Source: Sinorhizobium fredii USDA 257
GTDB lineage: Bacteria > Pseudomonadota > Alphaproteobacteria > Rhizobiales > Rhizobiaceae
Assembly (NCBI RefSeq): GCF_000265205.3
Contig: NC_018000.1
Span: 2,914,001-2,978,000 of the forward strand
Direction: 5' to 3'
Length of the DNA: 64,000 nt
The notes below the pieces were generated by a model that made no database searches, was not told the DNA's origin, and was given only the letters and a program-made list of their open reading frames with translations. Positions 8,861 to 18,433 of the stretch are shown here, piece after piece. The translations under genes and the position numbers were made by a program. Position 1 is the first letter of the stretch; each line of letters begins with the position of its first letter.

Positions 8861-8928
8861 ACATACGTCGCGTATTTTATTTGACATACGATACGTACGC
8901 AACTAACTAGGACATACGCCACGTATGT
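8861..8928. promoter_or_regulatory. Three tandem TetR operator-like sites
   Basis: Three 17-bp sites follow ACATACG-N3-CGTAxxx: 8861-8877, 8884-8900 and 8912-8928. The last is a perfect palindrome, ACATACG-CCA-CGTATGT. They fill the divergent regulator/exporter promoter, so binding would shut off both directions. Confidence 0.75.
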
Positions 8929-8957
8929 AAGTGGTGGAGCCGCACAAGGAACCTCCC

Positions 8958-10181
8958 ATGTCCAATCCTTACGCAGAAATCTTCAGAGCGCCAGGAGCAA
9001 AGGGCTTTTCAGCGGCCGGCTTCCTCGCACGCCTGCCGATAGCAATGGCCCCGATCGGCATCGTTGCGATGCTCTCCCAGACGCACGGGGAATACTGGTT
9101 GGCGGGCGCGGTGTCGGCTACCTTTGCGCTGACGAACGCGCTGGTTTCTCCCCACTTATCGCGGCTGGTGGATCGCTACGGCCAGACGGCCGTCGTGGTC
9201 CCGACCACGATCATTTCGGTCTTTGCCTTCTTCGCCCTCATCGCGGCGGCCAATCAAGGATGGCCCGACTGGGCGCTCTTCGTCTCGGCCTTCCTGGCTG
9301 CAGCCATGCCCAGCATCCCGGCCCTGGTGCGGGCCCGGTGGACCGAGATCTTCCGCAATCGGCCCGAGTTGAACACCGCCTTCGCCTTTGAGTCATCGGC
9401 AGACGAGTTGGTCTACATCGCCGGCGCTTCGCTCTCGGTAGGCTTGGCGGTCGCTCTCTTCCCGGAGGCAGGCATGCTCGCCGGCACTATTTTCCTTGCC
9501 GTTGGAACTCTGGCATTCATCCTGCAGCGCTCGACCGAGCCGAACCTGCGCCATACGGAGATCGATGCCCCGCAAGGCTCGGCGATCCGCCTGCGTGCCG
9601 TGCAGATCATCACGCTCGCTCTCGTCTTCGTGGGTTCCATGTTCGCGACGGCCGAAGTGAGCGCCGTAGCAATCACCAAGGAACTCGGGCAGCCTAATGC
9701 AGCAACCATCGTCATCGGGGTTTATGCAATCGGCTCCTTCGTGGTCGGCCTGGTGCTCGGCGCTCTCAATCCAACGATGTCTTTGCACAGGCAGCTCTTG
9801 ATCGCGGTCAGCGTGCTTGCCATCACGTCCTTGCCGCTCCTGGTGGCGGACACCGTGCCGCTTCTGGCACTCGCCGTGTTTGTCAGCGGTATCGCCATCT
9901 CTCCGACCTTCATTACCGCCTTCGGCCTGATCGAGCGCCGTGTGCCGGCCTCGATGCTGACGGAAGGAGTGACGTGGGTGATGACCGGCATCGGGATCGG
10001 CATGGCGCTCGGTGCCTTCCTCGCGGGCTGGGTCGTCGACAATTTCGGAGCGCAGAACGGGTTCTGGGTGTCCGTGATCGCAGGCGTGGCGACCGTGGTG
10101 ACCATCGGTCTGGGTCAGCGGAGCCTGGCCGGCACGACAACGGAATGCCCTGTCGGCTCCCTTGCCCAGCCGGCAGAGTAG
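8958..10181 (+). CDS. MFS transporter
   Basis: The 407-residue start is at ATG 8958 behind AAGGA. About twelve hydrophobic segments and the loop 2-3 motif SRLVDRYGQTAVV mark the major facilitator superfamily. Divergent TetR control suggests drug or metabolite efflux. The last 24 codons (GLGQRSLAG onward) lie inside a direct repeat whose second copy sits just after nanA, so the 3' end of this gene has been duplicated or recombined. Confidence 0.87.
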   Translation: MSNPYAEIFRAPGAKGFSAAGFLARLPIAMAPIGIVAMLSQTHGEYWLAGAVSATFALTNALVSPHLSRLVDRYGQTAVVVPTTIISVFAFFALIAAANQGWPDWALFVSAFLAAAMPSIPALVRARWTEIFRNRPELNTAFAFESSADELVYIAGASLSVGLAVALFPEAGMLAGTIFLAVGTLAFILQRSTEPNLRHTEIDAPQGSAIRLRAVQIITLALVFVGSMFATAEVSAVAITKELGQPNAATIVIGVYAIGSFVVGLVLGALNPTMSLHRQLLIAVSVLAITSLPLLVADTVPLLALAVFVSGIAISPTFITAFGLIERRVPASMLTEGVTWVMTGIGIGMALGAFLAGWVVDNFGAQNGFWVSVIAGVATVVTIGLGQRSLAGTTTECPVGSLAQPAE

Positions 10182-10279
10182 CGAAGCCGACGTCGCGCAG
10201 CTCAACCACATCGAAGTTGACGTGATGGTGGATTGGTGAATTTGAATACAACATGTCGCGCTCTCATGTGCGACATGTT
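10108..10279. repeat. Direct repeat, copy 1, carrying the MFS 3' end and a hairpin
   Basis: About 172 bases similar to 19327-19508. It begins inside the MFS gene at GTCTGGGTCAG, runs through the stop codon, and ends in a 10-bp perfect stem (AACATGTCGC with GCGACATGTT, 10250-10279). No T-run follows the stem, so it may be an extragenic palindrome or Rho-independent-like 3' end. Confidence 0.8.
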
Positions 10280-11890
10280 CGTGGCGCTAAATCATCCGCA
10301 TTCCGGGGCATGTCAACCGTATGTCGCAGTCGGCCGGTAACTCGCCGGAAGCCCGTCGCCGCTCGAACGCGCCGTGAGGGCCTTTGTCCGGCTCTCCTAC
10401 ACCGCGGCTGCGATAGCCACAGAAAGGCAATGCGCGCAAAAGTATGATTAATCAATAAACCCCTTATTTTTATTGTGTCTCTTATACTTTCGGATAATAT
10501 CCTTTCTGCAACGGCACATTTTCCCCGAATTGCTCTTGGAACTTGCTGAATTGGCAAGGGGAATAAGCATTGCAGTGTCGATGCTCAATATTGCAGAAGA
10601 TACGGTTTGAACATGATTAAGCCTGGGTCATTGCGATCCGGGCTTAATCCATATGCATCTGCCGGATATCTCTGAATACCTCATCTTGGCGCGTCCCCTG
10701 CTTGCGTCTCCTTACGGCCAGATTTGGTATACTTCATTGCGGATGGCTCTGAACATATTGCACCAATTGGCCAACAGGCCCGCCAATAAACACTTTCACC
10801 CGCCTTGAAGCTTAACGCCCGCCTTTGCTGTCGGCTGATTATCTAACGGTGCCGTTTTTCCCGGCGACGCCGGTTGCCATGCTCGGGCTGGCGCCAGGGC
10901 TCCTCCGGTTCGTTGAATCCAAATAACTCCGGGCCAACGCCTTGGTGGAGAACGTGACCGTTCCTTTCATCGGTATTGAGCGGTCGCGAGCAATTGCTGC
11001 AACACTATTCCCACCTGCCGACGGTTACCGGACCGATGAGGTGGCCCGTTCGTCCGGCTCGATGGGTAGATCTGATCCTATCGGCTTTTGAACCAAAGCT
11101 TCGAGGTCCCGTGCTAGAGCGGCGAGTTGCTCGGCTATCTCTAAAAGGGTCGAGGCCGGGGCGGTTGCTCTCGGATAGTCAATGTCGCAGTCGTCCATCT
11201 CTAGATTCCCTGCTAATAGAGTTTTCATTCGGCGCCGCTGCCGCGTGCAAAGCGGTCGCAGCCGCGCTTCGCTGTATTCACCTCGGAACTGCCGGTGATC
11301 GTGCTGCAATCGTAGAGGTTCCGGTCTTGGCCCATTTGGCTGCTGTCATCGCGGAGCCGAGCAGCAGAGCGGGCACAGCCAACGCTCCGATGAATCTAAG
11401 CAATTGAAGGCGACGCGTGCGCCTTCCTTCCCAATCGTAGACCATCTTCTGTCCGCCGGAATGGTTCTGAAGATCATGCCGCGGACATAGAAGCAGACAA
11501 TCGCCGACAGGTCGAGATTTTTTTGGCGCAGCAACCTCCGGTCACGAAAGACTTTAGAACTCGCGAATTAATCGGCGTCGCTCTTCCATCTGGAGCGACT
11601 CGCGTGCCGGCATCGCGATGCCCTTCGGTGTTTCAGCGTAGTAAGGCGATCAAGCCCTTCTTGCATCCGAAGCACAATGCCGGGAGTCGGGGCCGCTACA
11701 GTCGCCGACACTCTTGAACAGCCGAAGTATCCCGGCATCGTCTGATCCGGACGGAGATGCCGCTCGGCGGTTCACAGATGTCATCTTGGCCGCAGCAAAA
11801 AGAGACATTCACTCAACGCAGGAGTATGATCGGATCAGCCTGGAATTCTGGCACCCCGAGAGTGGCAGTACACGAAGACTGGGTGGTCAC
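10280..11890. other. Long region with little coding evidence
   Basis: About 1.6 kb without a recognisable gene apart from one weak candidate at 11025-11198. A strong stem-loop, ATTAAGCCtGG with CCGGGCTTAAT (10616-10626 and 10638-10648), stands in an AT-rich part and could be a transcript end. The stretch 10440-10560 is AT-rich. The open frame before the cyclase start (11714-11890) has no similarity I recognise. Confidence 0.4.
11025..11198 (-). CDS. Possible small protein, unknown
   Basis: A 57-residue frame starting MDDCDIDYP, with AGGGAAT 8 bases before the ATG and a predicted amphipathic helix (LLEIAEQLAALARDLEAL). No family recognised. Kept only because of start-site context and helix-like composition. 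Confidence 0.25.
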   Translation of the reverse strand: MDDCDIDYPRATAPASTLLEIAEQLAALARDLEALVQKPIGSDLPIEPDERATSSVR

Positions 11891-13765
11891 ATGAACGATG
11901 CGACGGTGCACAGACGTTTGACGGCCATCCTCGCCGCAGACGTTGTGACTTACAGCCGACTCATGAGCCGGGACGAGGCAGGCACCCACGCGGCATGGAA
12001 ATCGCATCGCAGTGAACTGATCGACGCCAAGATCGCCGAGTATGAGGGGCGCGTCGTGAAGCTCACAGGCGACGGATTTCTGGCGGAATTTCCGAGTGTC
12101 GTGAATGCGGTCACCTGCGCGGCCACGGTCCAACTGGGTATGCTTGAGCGCAATGCGGGTGTGCCGCAGCGCAGCCGCATTGAGCTTCGCATAGGCATCA
12201 ACCTTGGGGACGTGATCGTTGAGGGCGACGATATATTCGGGGACGGCGTCAATGTGGCGGTTCGGCTTGAAAGCATAGCGACGCCCGGCGGGATCGCGGT
12301 TTCTGCAGCCGTCCGCGACAATGTCGGCAACCGGCTCGATCTTCAATTTGATGATATGGGCGAGCAGACGCTCAAGAACATCGACAGGCCGGTGCGCGCC
12401 TATAGCATTACCCTGGACTTTCCACCGGCTCCCAGAACGCGCCGTTCGGATGCAAGCCCGCAAGAGCCCTGGGAGATCGAAAAGCCCTCCATTGCGGTCC
12501 TGCCCTTCAACAACATAAGCGGTGACCCCGAGCAAGAGTATTTTAGTGATGGGATCACCGAGGACATCATTACCGACCTGTCGAAAATCTCCGGCCTCTT
12601 CGTCGTCGCGCGCAACACGGCCTATACGTACAAGGGCAAGCCGGTAAAGGTGCAGCAGGTGAGCCAGGATCTCAGGGTCAATTTTATCCTGGAGGGAAGC
12701 GTCCGCAAGGTCGGCTCGCGTGTGCGGGTGACTGCGCAGCTCGTCGACGGAAGTGGCGGCGGTCATCTCTGGGCCGACCGGTACGACCGTGATCTCACGG
12801 ACATATTTGCCCTTCAAGACGAGATCACCCATACCATTGTGGATCACTTGAAGGTCAAGCTGCTGCCAGAGGAGAAGAGGGTAATCGCTCGGGTGCCGAC
12901 CGGGAGCTTCGAGGCCTATACGTACTACCTTAGAGGACGGCATTTCCTGCACTGGCACTCCAGATCTCATTACGTCCTGGCGAAGCGCATGTTCGCCATG
13001 GCGGTCGGACTCGACCCGCGTTTTGCGCGGGCCTACGCCGGAATTGCGGACTGCGATTCCTTCCTCTTTCTGCATTATAACGCGGATGTCTCGATCGATG
13101 GCATTCTGGCGACTAGCGCCAAGGCGCTGGAGCTTGAGAGCGGTCTCGCAGAAGCGCATGCTTCACGCGGTCTTGCTCTGTCACTTCGCGAGCGTCATCC
13201 GGAAGCGATGGAAGAGTTCGATCAGGCGATCGCCCTCGATCTCAATCTTTTTGAAGCCTATTACTTCTACGCCCGCGCCTGCTTCACCCAGGGGAAACTG
13301 GAGGAAGCAGCCAGGCTTTTCCAGCGCGCCGCAGAGATCAAGCCTGACGATTACCAAGCCTTGCTTGTGCTCATTAACATTCTCCGATCGCTTGGGCGCG
13401 AGCAGGAAATGAAGATGGCGGCGCGGGAAGGTGTTGCGCGCGCCGAGCGTGAGCTGAAGCTGCGTCCGGAAAATCCGAGACCCGCCTACTTGGGGGCTTT
13501 GGGGCTGGCGGCGCTTGGTGAGCTTGATCGTGCTAAGGAATGGGCGGGACGCGCTTTGGCCATCGATCCCGACGACCGCCTGGCGAAATACAACGTCGCT
13601 TGCTTCTATGCGCTCGAGGGCGAACATGAACGAGCGATCGACCTGCTAGTGGAGCTTCTCCCCGGTGCCACCCACGAAACGAAGAGGTGGGTGAAATACG
13701 ACTCGGATCTCGATCCGATCCGTAGTCACCCGCGCTTCTCGAAGGTGCTTGAACTCCTCGGGTAA
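11891..13765 (+). CDS. Class III adenylate cyclase fused to a TolB-like/TPR region
   Basis: A 624-residue protein from ATG 11891, where similarity starts. Residues about 8-180 are a class III cyclase: AILAADVVTYSRLM with the first metal aspartate (D17), VVKLTGDGFLAEF with the purine-reading lysine (K57) and second metal aspartate (D61), and DIFGDGVNVAVRLE. Residues about 200-340 match the FlgO/TolB-like SIAVLPFNNISGDPEQEYFSDG module, followed by TPR repeats. This soluble, TPR-fused type is expanded in rhizobia. It should make cAMP; no input ligand can be inferred. Confidence 0.88.
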   Translation: MNDATVHRRLTAILAADVVTYSRLMSRDEAGTHAAWKSHRSELIDAKIAEYEGRVVKLTGDGFLAEFPSVVNAVTCAATVQLGMLERNAGVPQRSRIELRIGINLGDVIVEGDDIFGDGVNVAVRLESIATPGGIAVSAAVRDNVGNRLDLQFDDMGEQTLKNIDRPVRAYSITLDFPPAPRTRRSDASPQEPWEIEKPSIAVLPFNNISGDPEQEYFSDGITEDIITDLSKISGLFVVARNTAYTYKGKPVKVQQVSQDLRVNFILEGSVRKVGSRVRVTAQLVDGSGGGHLWADRYDRDLTDIFALQDEITHTIVDHLKVKLLPEEKRVIARVPTGSFEAYTYYLRGRHFLHWHSRSHYVLAKRMFAMAVGLDPRFARAYAGIADCDSFLFLHYNADVSIDGILATSAKALELESGLAEAHASRGLALSLRERHPEAMEEFDQAIALDLNLFEAYYFYARACFTQGKLEEAARLFQRAAEIKPDDYQALLVLINILRSLGREQEMKMAAREGVARAERELKLRPENPRPAYLGALGLAALGELDRAKEWAGRALAIDPDDRLAKYNVACFYALEGEHERAIDLLVELLPGATHETKRWVKYDSDLDPIRSHPRFSKVLELLG

Positions 13766-13904
13766 GAGGCATTGTCCTGTCACAGGTATGCAGGCCGCCT
13801 CGTCAGCCACTGGTTCTTCGCCCGCAGTCGTCTCTCGAACATGGTGATAGTCAAGGCGTCTGCCTTTTTAGCCGAGCTGTCCCGGGCGTATCTCTTGACA
13901 GAAA

Positions 13905-13931
13905 TGGTATAACACCTTAACAGTTATACCA
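13905..13931. promoter_or_regulatory. NanR operator (GGTATA inverted repeat)
   Basis: TGGTATAAC and GTTATACCA form a perfect 9-bp inverted repeat with a 9-base spacer. The right arm runs into the A of the nanR ATG. E. coli NanR recognises GGTATA repeats, and the gene that follows is a clear NanR homologue, so autoregulation and control of the downstream operon are likely. Confidence 0.82.
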
Positions 13932-14632
13932 TGAGCACGCTGGCGATACGCAAAAAACTCTCGGATGAAGTCCGCTTCCGCCTCGAGGAGATGATCCGGG
14001 AGGAGATCTACCCCTTGGGCACTACGCTTCCTTCCGAGCGGGACCTGATGGAAATGTTCGGGGTCGGGCGACCATCGATCCGCGAGGCGCTGTTCGCCTT
14101 GGAGCGCATGGGGCTCGTGAAGATCAACACGGGCGAGCGTGCCAAGGTCACACGGCCGACGCCGGATCATTTCCTCTCTTCGCTCGCAGGTGCGGCACGT
14201 ATGCTGCTTGGCCGACCGGAGGGCGTCGCCAATTTCGAGCAGGCGCGGCTGTTCCTGGAGGAAAGTTGCGCCCGTCACCTCGCGGCGAACGCTACAGCGG
14301 CTCAGATTGAGGCGATCGAGGCCGCACTTGCCCGCAACGAGGCCGCGATCGGCAAGGCCCGCGCCTTCGCCATGACCGATGTCGCCTTTCATCGGACGCT
14401 GACGGAAATGGTTTCGAATCCCATTTTTCTCGCCGTCCATGATGCTTTCGTAGACTGGCTGATTGCTCAGCGGCCCTTGCCGGTCCAGCCGGAGATTTCC
14501 AACAGAGAGAGTTTCGAGGAGCACGTCGCGATCGTGGAGGCGATCCGCACCGGAGAGCCGGAGCGGGCCGGGCGCGCCATGCGCGAGCATCTGGAGAGTG
14601 CAGCACGCAAGTACAGGCAAACGAGCCCTTAG
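13931..14632 (+). CDS. nanR: GntR-family regulator NanR (sialic acid catabolism)
   Basis: A 233-residue FCD-type GntR protein. It matches what I know of E. coli NanR along its length, not just in the helix-turn-helix: RKKLSDEV, LPSERDLMEMFGVGRPSIREAL, INTGERAKVTRP, LFLEESCARH, MTDVAFHRTL and DWLIAQRP. It lacks the N-terminal extension of the E. coli protein. The operator touches its start codon. It is the first gene of an apparent six-gene operon with a TRAP transporter and N-acetylneuraminate lyase, and NanR normally derepresses when sialic acid binds. Confidence 0.88.
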   Translation: MSTLAIRKKLSDEVRFRLEEMIREEIYPLGTTLPSERDLMEMFGVGRPSIREALFALERMGLVKINTGERAKVTRPTPDHFLSSLAGAARMLLGRPEGVANFEQARLFLEESCARHLAANATAAQIEAIEAALARNEAAIGKARAFAMTDVAFHRTLTEMVSNPIFLAVHDAFVDWLIAQRPLPVQPEISNRESFEEHVAIVEAIRTGEPERAGRAMREHLESAARKYRQTSP

Positions 14633-14661
14633 GGCCGATACGACAAGGGAGGAATGTTCAA

Positions 14662-15633
14662 ATGAAAACGGGACTGATTTCACTGGCCCTCGCGGGCCTG
14701 CTGATGGCGTCGCAAGCCTCGGCTCAGGAGACGCGTACGCTGCGGCTGGGGATGCAGGGCACCGCCGGCGATCCGCAATTCGAGGGTGTCACGGAGGCGG
14801 CGCGGATCATCAAGGAGAAATCGAGCGGTCGGTTGACGCTGGAAATCTTTCCCAATTCCCAACTCGGTACCTTCAGCGAAATGATGGAACAGGTCACCCT
14901 CGGCGAGCTCGACTTCACGCTCAATCCGTTCGGGGGGATGGACGCCTGGGTTCCCCGCGCTGTGGTGGCCAGCACCGCTTATGTGGTTGGTGACTTCGAT
15001 CACCTTCAAAAGATCATCGCCTCGGATTGGGGTAAGGGAATCGTCGAGGAGATGCGAACCGAGCACAAGTGGCGAACGGTCGACTCCTGGTATTTCGGAA
15101 CGCGGCACACGACGGCGAAAAAGCCGATCGAAAAGCCCGCCGACTTCGCCGGCATGAAGTTGCGCGTTCCCAACTCGGCGCCGCTTCTCACCTGGGCGAA
15201 GGCGATGGGCGCCAGCCCGACGCCCGTGGCTTTCGCGGAAGTCTATCTGGCGCTTCAAACCAACCAGGTCGACGGCCAGGAGAACCCGTTGCCGATCATT
15301 GACTCGATGAAGTTCACCGAGGTGCAATCACATGTCTCGTTGACCGGACATCTAGTGCAAGACCAGCTCATCCTCATGTCGGAAGATACATGGAACGCGC
15401 TCGAACCGGCTGACCAGCAGGTCGTGATGGAGGCCTTCGAGGCGGGCGGCGTCCTCAACAACAAACTCGTCAATGAAAAGGAAGCGAGCCTCGTCAGCGC
15501 TTTCCGCGAGCGCGACATCACCGTAGTCGAGCCGGACAAGGCGGCTTTTCGGGAGGCCATGAAGCCTGTCTATGCCGATCTCGACGCAAAGTTCGGTGCC
15601 GGCACAGTGCAGACGCTCCTCGATCTCCGTTAG
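14662..15633 (+). CDS. TRAP substrate-binding protein, SiaP-like by context
   Basis: A 323-residue DctP-type protein with a signal peptide ending QASA-Q (residue about 22) and GGGAGG before the ATG. GMKLRVPNS holds the conserved arginine that binds the ligand carboxylate, and VDGQENPLPII is the family motif. The operon (nanR, nanA) implies N-acetylneuraminate or another nonulosonic acid as ligand, as for SiaP of Haemophilus. This is inference from neighbours, because TRAP binding proteins are alike across substrates. Confidence 0.85.
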   Translation: MKTGLISLALAGLLMASQASAQETRTLRLGMQGTAGDPQFEGVTEAARIIKEKSSGRLTLEIFPNSQLGTFSEMMEQVTLGELDFTLNPFGGMDAWVPRAVVASTAYVVGDFDHLQKIIASDWGKGIVEEMRTEHKWRTVDSWYFGTRHTTAKKPIEKPADFAGMKLRVPNSAPLLTWAKAMGASPTPVAFAEVYLALQTNQVDGQENPLPIIDSMKFTEVQSHVSLTGHLVQDQLILMSEDTWNALEPADQQVVMEAFEAGGVLNNKLVNEKEASLVSAFRERDITVVEPDKAAFREAMKPVYADLDAKFGAGTVQTLLDLR

Positions 15634-15640
15634 GCCATAC

Positions 15641-15666
15641 AGGCGTTGCCGCAGGCGGCAACGCCT
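15641..15666. promoter_or_regulatory. Intercistronic hairpin after the binding-protein gene
   Basis: AGGCGTTGCCG, 4-base loop, then the perfect complement: an 11-bp stem starting 8 bases after the binding-protein stop. It should protect the upstream mRNA end and give more binding protein than permease. No T-run, so full termination is unlikely. Confidence 0.65.
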
Positions 15667-15688
15667 TCTGACCCCAAGGAATTCAGCA

Positions 15689-16207
15689 ATGGCCAATCCA
15701 AGTCGCAGGCAAAGTCTTGCCCGTATCGAAGAGACACTGGCAGCCGGCCTCTTGGTCTTCGCATTTGCCGTAATCGCGCTTCAGATCATCACCCGGTTCA
15801 TTCTCGGCGATCCGTTGTTCTGGACGGAGGAGGCTGCCCGCTACGCTTTCGTATGGCTGGTGGCGCTTGGCGCTGCAGAGGGGATCACCTCGCGCACGCA
15901 CATCACCATGGATATTGTGCCGATGATGCTTCCGGAGCGGGCGCAGCTCGTCTTGCGGCTCATTTTGGATGGCCTGGTGCTCGGCGCGCTCCTCATCCTC
16001 GTCTACTACGGCATCTTCGGCGCAATTCGCGCCCATAAGGTGATGTCGATTGCGATCGGCGTGCCGGAATCCTGGCTCTACGGAGCTTTGCCGGTCTTCG
16101 GCATGCTTGCGGCGGTCAGGATCATGCTGGTTATGGCGCGGGATGCCCGAGCGCTTTTGAGCGGCGGTCATCCGGTCGCCGATGCCCCTTCCGAAAGGTA
16201 CCTTTAG
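15689..16207 (+). CDS. TRAP transporter small permease (DctQ/SiaQ type)
   Basis: The 172-residue start is at ATG 15689 behind AAGGA, 8 bases upstream; the longer frame overlaps the previous gene and is rejected. Four hydrophobic segments and the DctQ motifs IITRFILGDPLFWTEEAARYAFVW (read as two parts) and THITMD are visible. It forms the membrane unit with the next gene, which starts immediately after the stop. Confidence 0.9.
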   Translation: MANPSRRQSLARIEETLAAGLLVFAFAVIALQIITRFILGDPLFWTEEAARYAFVWLVALGAAEGITSRTHITMDIVPMMLPERAQLVLRLILDGLVLGALLILVYYGIFGAIRAHKVMSIAIGVPESWLYGALPVFGMLAAVRIMLVMARDARALLSGGHPVADAPSERYL

Positions 16208-17488
16208 ATGACGACGCTCTTCGGGGGATGGTTTGCTCTTCTGGTCGCCGGCATGCCGGTAGGCTTCACACTGATCGTGGCGGCTCTCGCCTATATGCTC
16301 TGGCAGGGCACGGGTCTCAATTTTGCTGGGCAGCGCATGGTCGCTGGCCTCAATAGCTTCCCGCTCCTTGCGGTTCCCTTCTTTATTCTCACCGCCCAGC
16401 TGATGAACGTTTCCGGCGTGACCGAGCGCATTTTCGATTTCGCCAAGGCCCTTGTCGGCCATATCCGCGGCGGACTCGGCCATGTGAACATCATGGCGAG
16501 CGTGATGTTCTCGGGCATGTCAGGCTCGGCTGTTGCCGATGCGGCCGGTCTTGGTCAGCTTGAGATCAAGGCAATGCGCGACGCCGGCTATGACGAGCAG
16601 TTCTCCGGTTCGATCACGGCCGCATCTGCGATCATCGGACCGCTTATCCCGCCCTCCATCCCTCTCGTGGTCTATGGCGTGATTGCCAACACCTCAATCG
16701 GCGGGCTTTTCCTGGGCGGTATCGTGCCGGGCCTCCTGTGTGCGGCCTCGCTGATGGTCATGGTCTATGTCATCGCCTGGCGGCGGAACTATGCGACAGA
16801 GCAGCGCGCCAGCCTTCGCCGGGTCTGGTCCACCTTCTGGCGAGCGCTCTTTCCGCTAATGACGCCCTTCATTATTATTGGCGGCATCTTTGCGGGGATC
16901 TTCTCGCCGACAGAGGCTGCCGTCGTTGCGGCCAGCTATGCGCTCTTGCTCGGCGTCGTAGTCTACCGCGAAATTACTTTCGCCAGACTCGTGACGGTGC
17001 TCCGCGAGACGGTCGGCCATACGGCCGCCGTCGGCCTCCTCATCATGGGCGTGTCGCTATTCGGCTATGTGATCGCGCGGGAGCAGGTGCCTCAGCACGT
17101 CGCCGCGTTCTTCCTCAACTATGCGGATGACCCGCTGACATTCCTCATCCTCGTGAACCTCATGCTGCTTGCACTCGGCACCTTCATCGAGGCGTTGGCG
17201 ATCCTGCTGCTCATCGTGCCGGTGCTGGTGCCGACCGCGCTTCAATACGGTATAGATCCCGTCCATTTCGGTGTGGTGGTGGTGTTCAACCTGATGATCG
17301 GCATATTGACACCGCCGATGGGAGTGGCGCTTTTCGTGGTCTCGAAAGTCGCCAACATTCCCTTCGGTGTGCTTGCCCGCGGTATCCTTCCACTGCTCGT
17401 TCCGCTGATCATCGTCCTGGTGCTGATCACCGTCTTTCCAGCCCTCGTCACCTTCATTCCCGACCAGATGCTCGGAGCTGCTCGGTGA
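16208..17488 (+). CDS. TRAP transporter large permease (DctM/SiaM type)
   Basis: 426 residues with about twelve membrane segments and DctM motifs: NSFPLLAVPFFILTAQLMN, SGMSGSAVADAAG, IPPSIPLVVYG and LTPPMGVALFV. It is the Na+-dependent carrier subunit. It begins directly after the DctQ stop and overlaps the next gene by 4 bases, so the transporter and enzymes are co-translated. Confidence 0.93.
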   Translation: MTTLFGGWFALLVAGMPVGFTLIVAALAYMLWQGTGLNFAGQRMVAGLNSFPLLAVPFFILTAQLMNVSGVTERIFDFAKALVGHIRGGLGHVNIMASVMFSGMSGSAVADAAGLGQLEIKAMRDAGYDEQFSGSITAASAIIGPLIPPSIPLVVYGVIANTSIGGLFLGGIVPGLLCAASLMVMVYVIAWRRNYATEQRASLRRVWSTFWRALFPLMTPFIIIGGIFAGIFSPTEAAVVAASYALLLGVVVYREITFARLVTVLRETVGHTAAVGLLIMGVSLFGYVIAREQVPQHVAAFFLNYADDPLTFLILVNLMLLALGTFIEALAILLLIVPVLVPTALQYGIDPVHFGVVVVFNLMIGILTPPMGVALFVVSKVANIPFGVLARGILPLLVPLIIVLVLITVFPALVTFIPDQMLGAAR

Positions 17489-18420
17489 GCCTTCCCGCCA
17501 AACCGCCCGAAGGCGTCTGGGGAGCGGTGCTCCTGCCGCTCGATCAAAAAGGCGCGATCGATTGGCCCGCCCTACAAGAGCAGCTATCCGTGCTTCACGG
17601 GAGCGGCCTCGAGGGCATTTATACGAGCGGCACGGCAGGCGAATTTCACAGCCAGACGGAGGCAGAGTTCGACGGGCTTAGTCACCTGGTCGCCGATTTC
17701 TGCCGTAGCGTTTCCTTGCCTTTCCAGATCGGCGTCTCGCATACAAACGCACGCGTCGCACGCGAGCGGCTGGCCCGTATCGCAGTACTGAGGCCCGATG
17801 CCGTCCAAGTGACCCTGCCGGATTGGTGGGCACCGACCTATGACGAAGCGGAGCGTTTCGTTGCCGGCATGACGGCAACAGCACCAGACATTCCGCTGGT
17901 CCTCTACAATCCGCCGCATGCCAAGCGCCGGCTGAGCCTCGACGAGATCTCAAGGCTGCAGGCCGCAGTGCCCACCCTTATCGGCGCCAAGCTGCCGGGA
18001 GGCGATCGTACCTGGTACGAGGAGCTCCGCCGGAAGCTGCCGGATCTCGCTGTCTTCATTCCCGGACATTTCATGGCGAGCGGTTGCCTCGCCGGGGGGC
18101 GTGGCTCCTATTCCAATGTCGCGTGTCTCAGTCCCGCCGGCGCCGTGCGGTGGTGGCGGCAGCTCCATGAGGATCCGACGGATGCCCTCGCGTTCGAGAC
18201 CCGCGTCATCGGCTTCATGAACGAGCATGTTCTGCCGCTTGCCGCGCGCTACGGCCTGTCGAACGCCGCACTCGACAAAGCGATGGCTGCAGCCGGCCGC
18301 TGGTGTCCAATTGGTCCGGAGCTGCTCTGGCCTTACAGTTCCGCGCCCAATGAAGCGGTTATCCAGCTTGGCGCTGCGGCCCGCCAGGAGCTGCCTGAGC
18401 TTTTTCCCACGAACCTTTGA
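17485..18420 (+). CDS. DapA-family lyase, second enzyme of the nan operon
   Basis: 311 residues, GTG start overlapping the permease stop (GTGA). It belongs to the DHDPS/NAL superfamily: GIYTSGTAGEF in place of the usual GTTGE/GSTGE loop, LVLYNPP with the catalytic tyrosine, and IGAKLPGG with the Schiff-base lysine. It is clearly different from the NanA that follows. Having two such enzymes in one operon is unusual. It may act on a related sugar acid, or on a product of sialic acid modification. Substrate unknown. Confidence 0.8.
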   Translation: MSLPAKPPEGVWGAVLLPLDQKGAIDWPALQEQLSVLHGSGLEGIYTSGTAGEFHSQTEAEFDGLSHLVADFCRSVSLPFQIGVSHTNARVARERLARIAVLRPDAVQVTLPDWWAPTYDEAERFVAGMTATAPDIPLVLYNPPHAKRRLSLDEISRLQAAVPTLIGAKLPGGDRTWYEELRRKLPDLAVFIPGHFMASGCLAGGRGSYSNVACLSPAGAVRWWRQLHEDPTDALAFETRVIGFMNEHVLPLAARYGLSNAALDKAMAAAGRWCPIGPELLWPYSSAPNEAVIQLGAAARQELPELFPTNL

Positions 18421-18433
18421 AAGCGATCAAACC

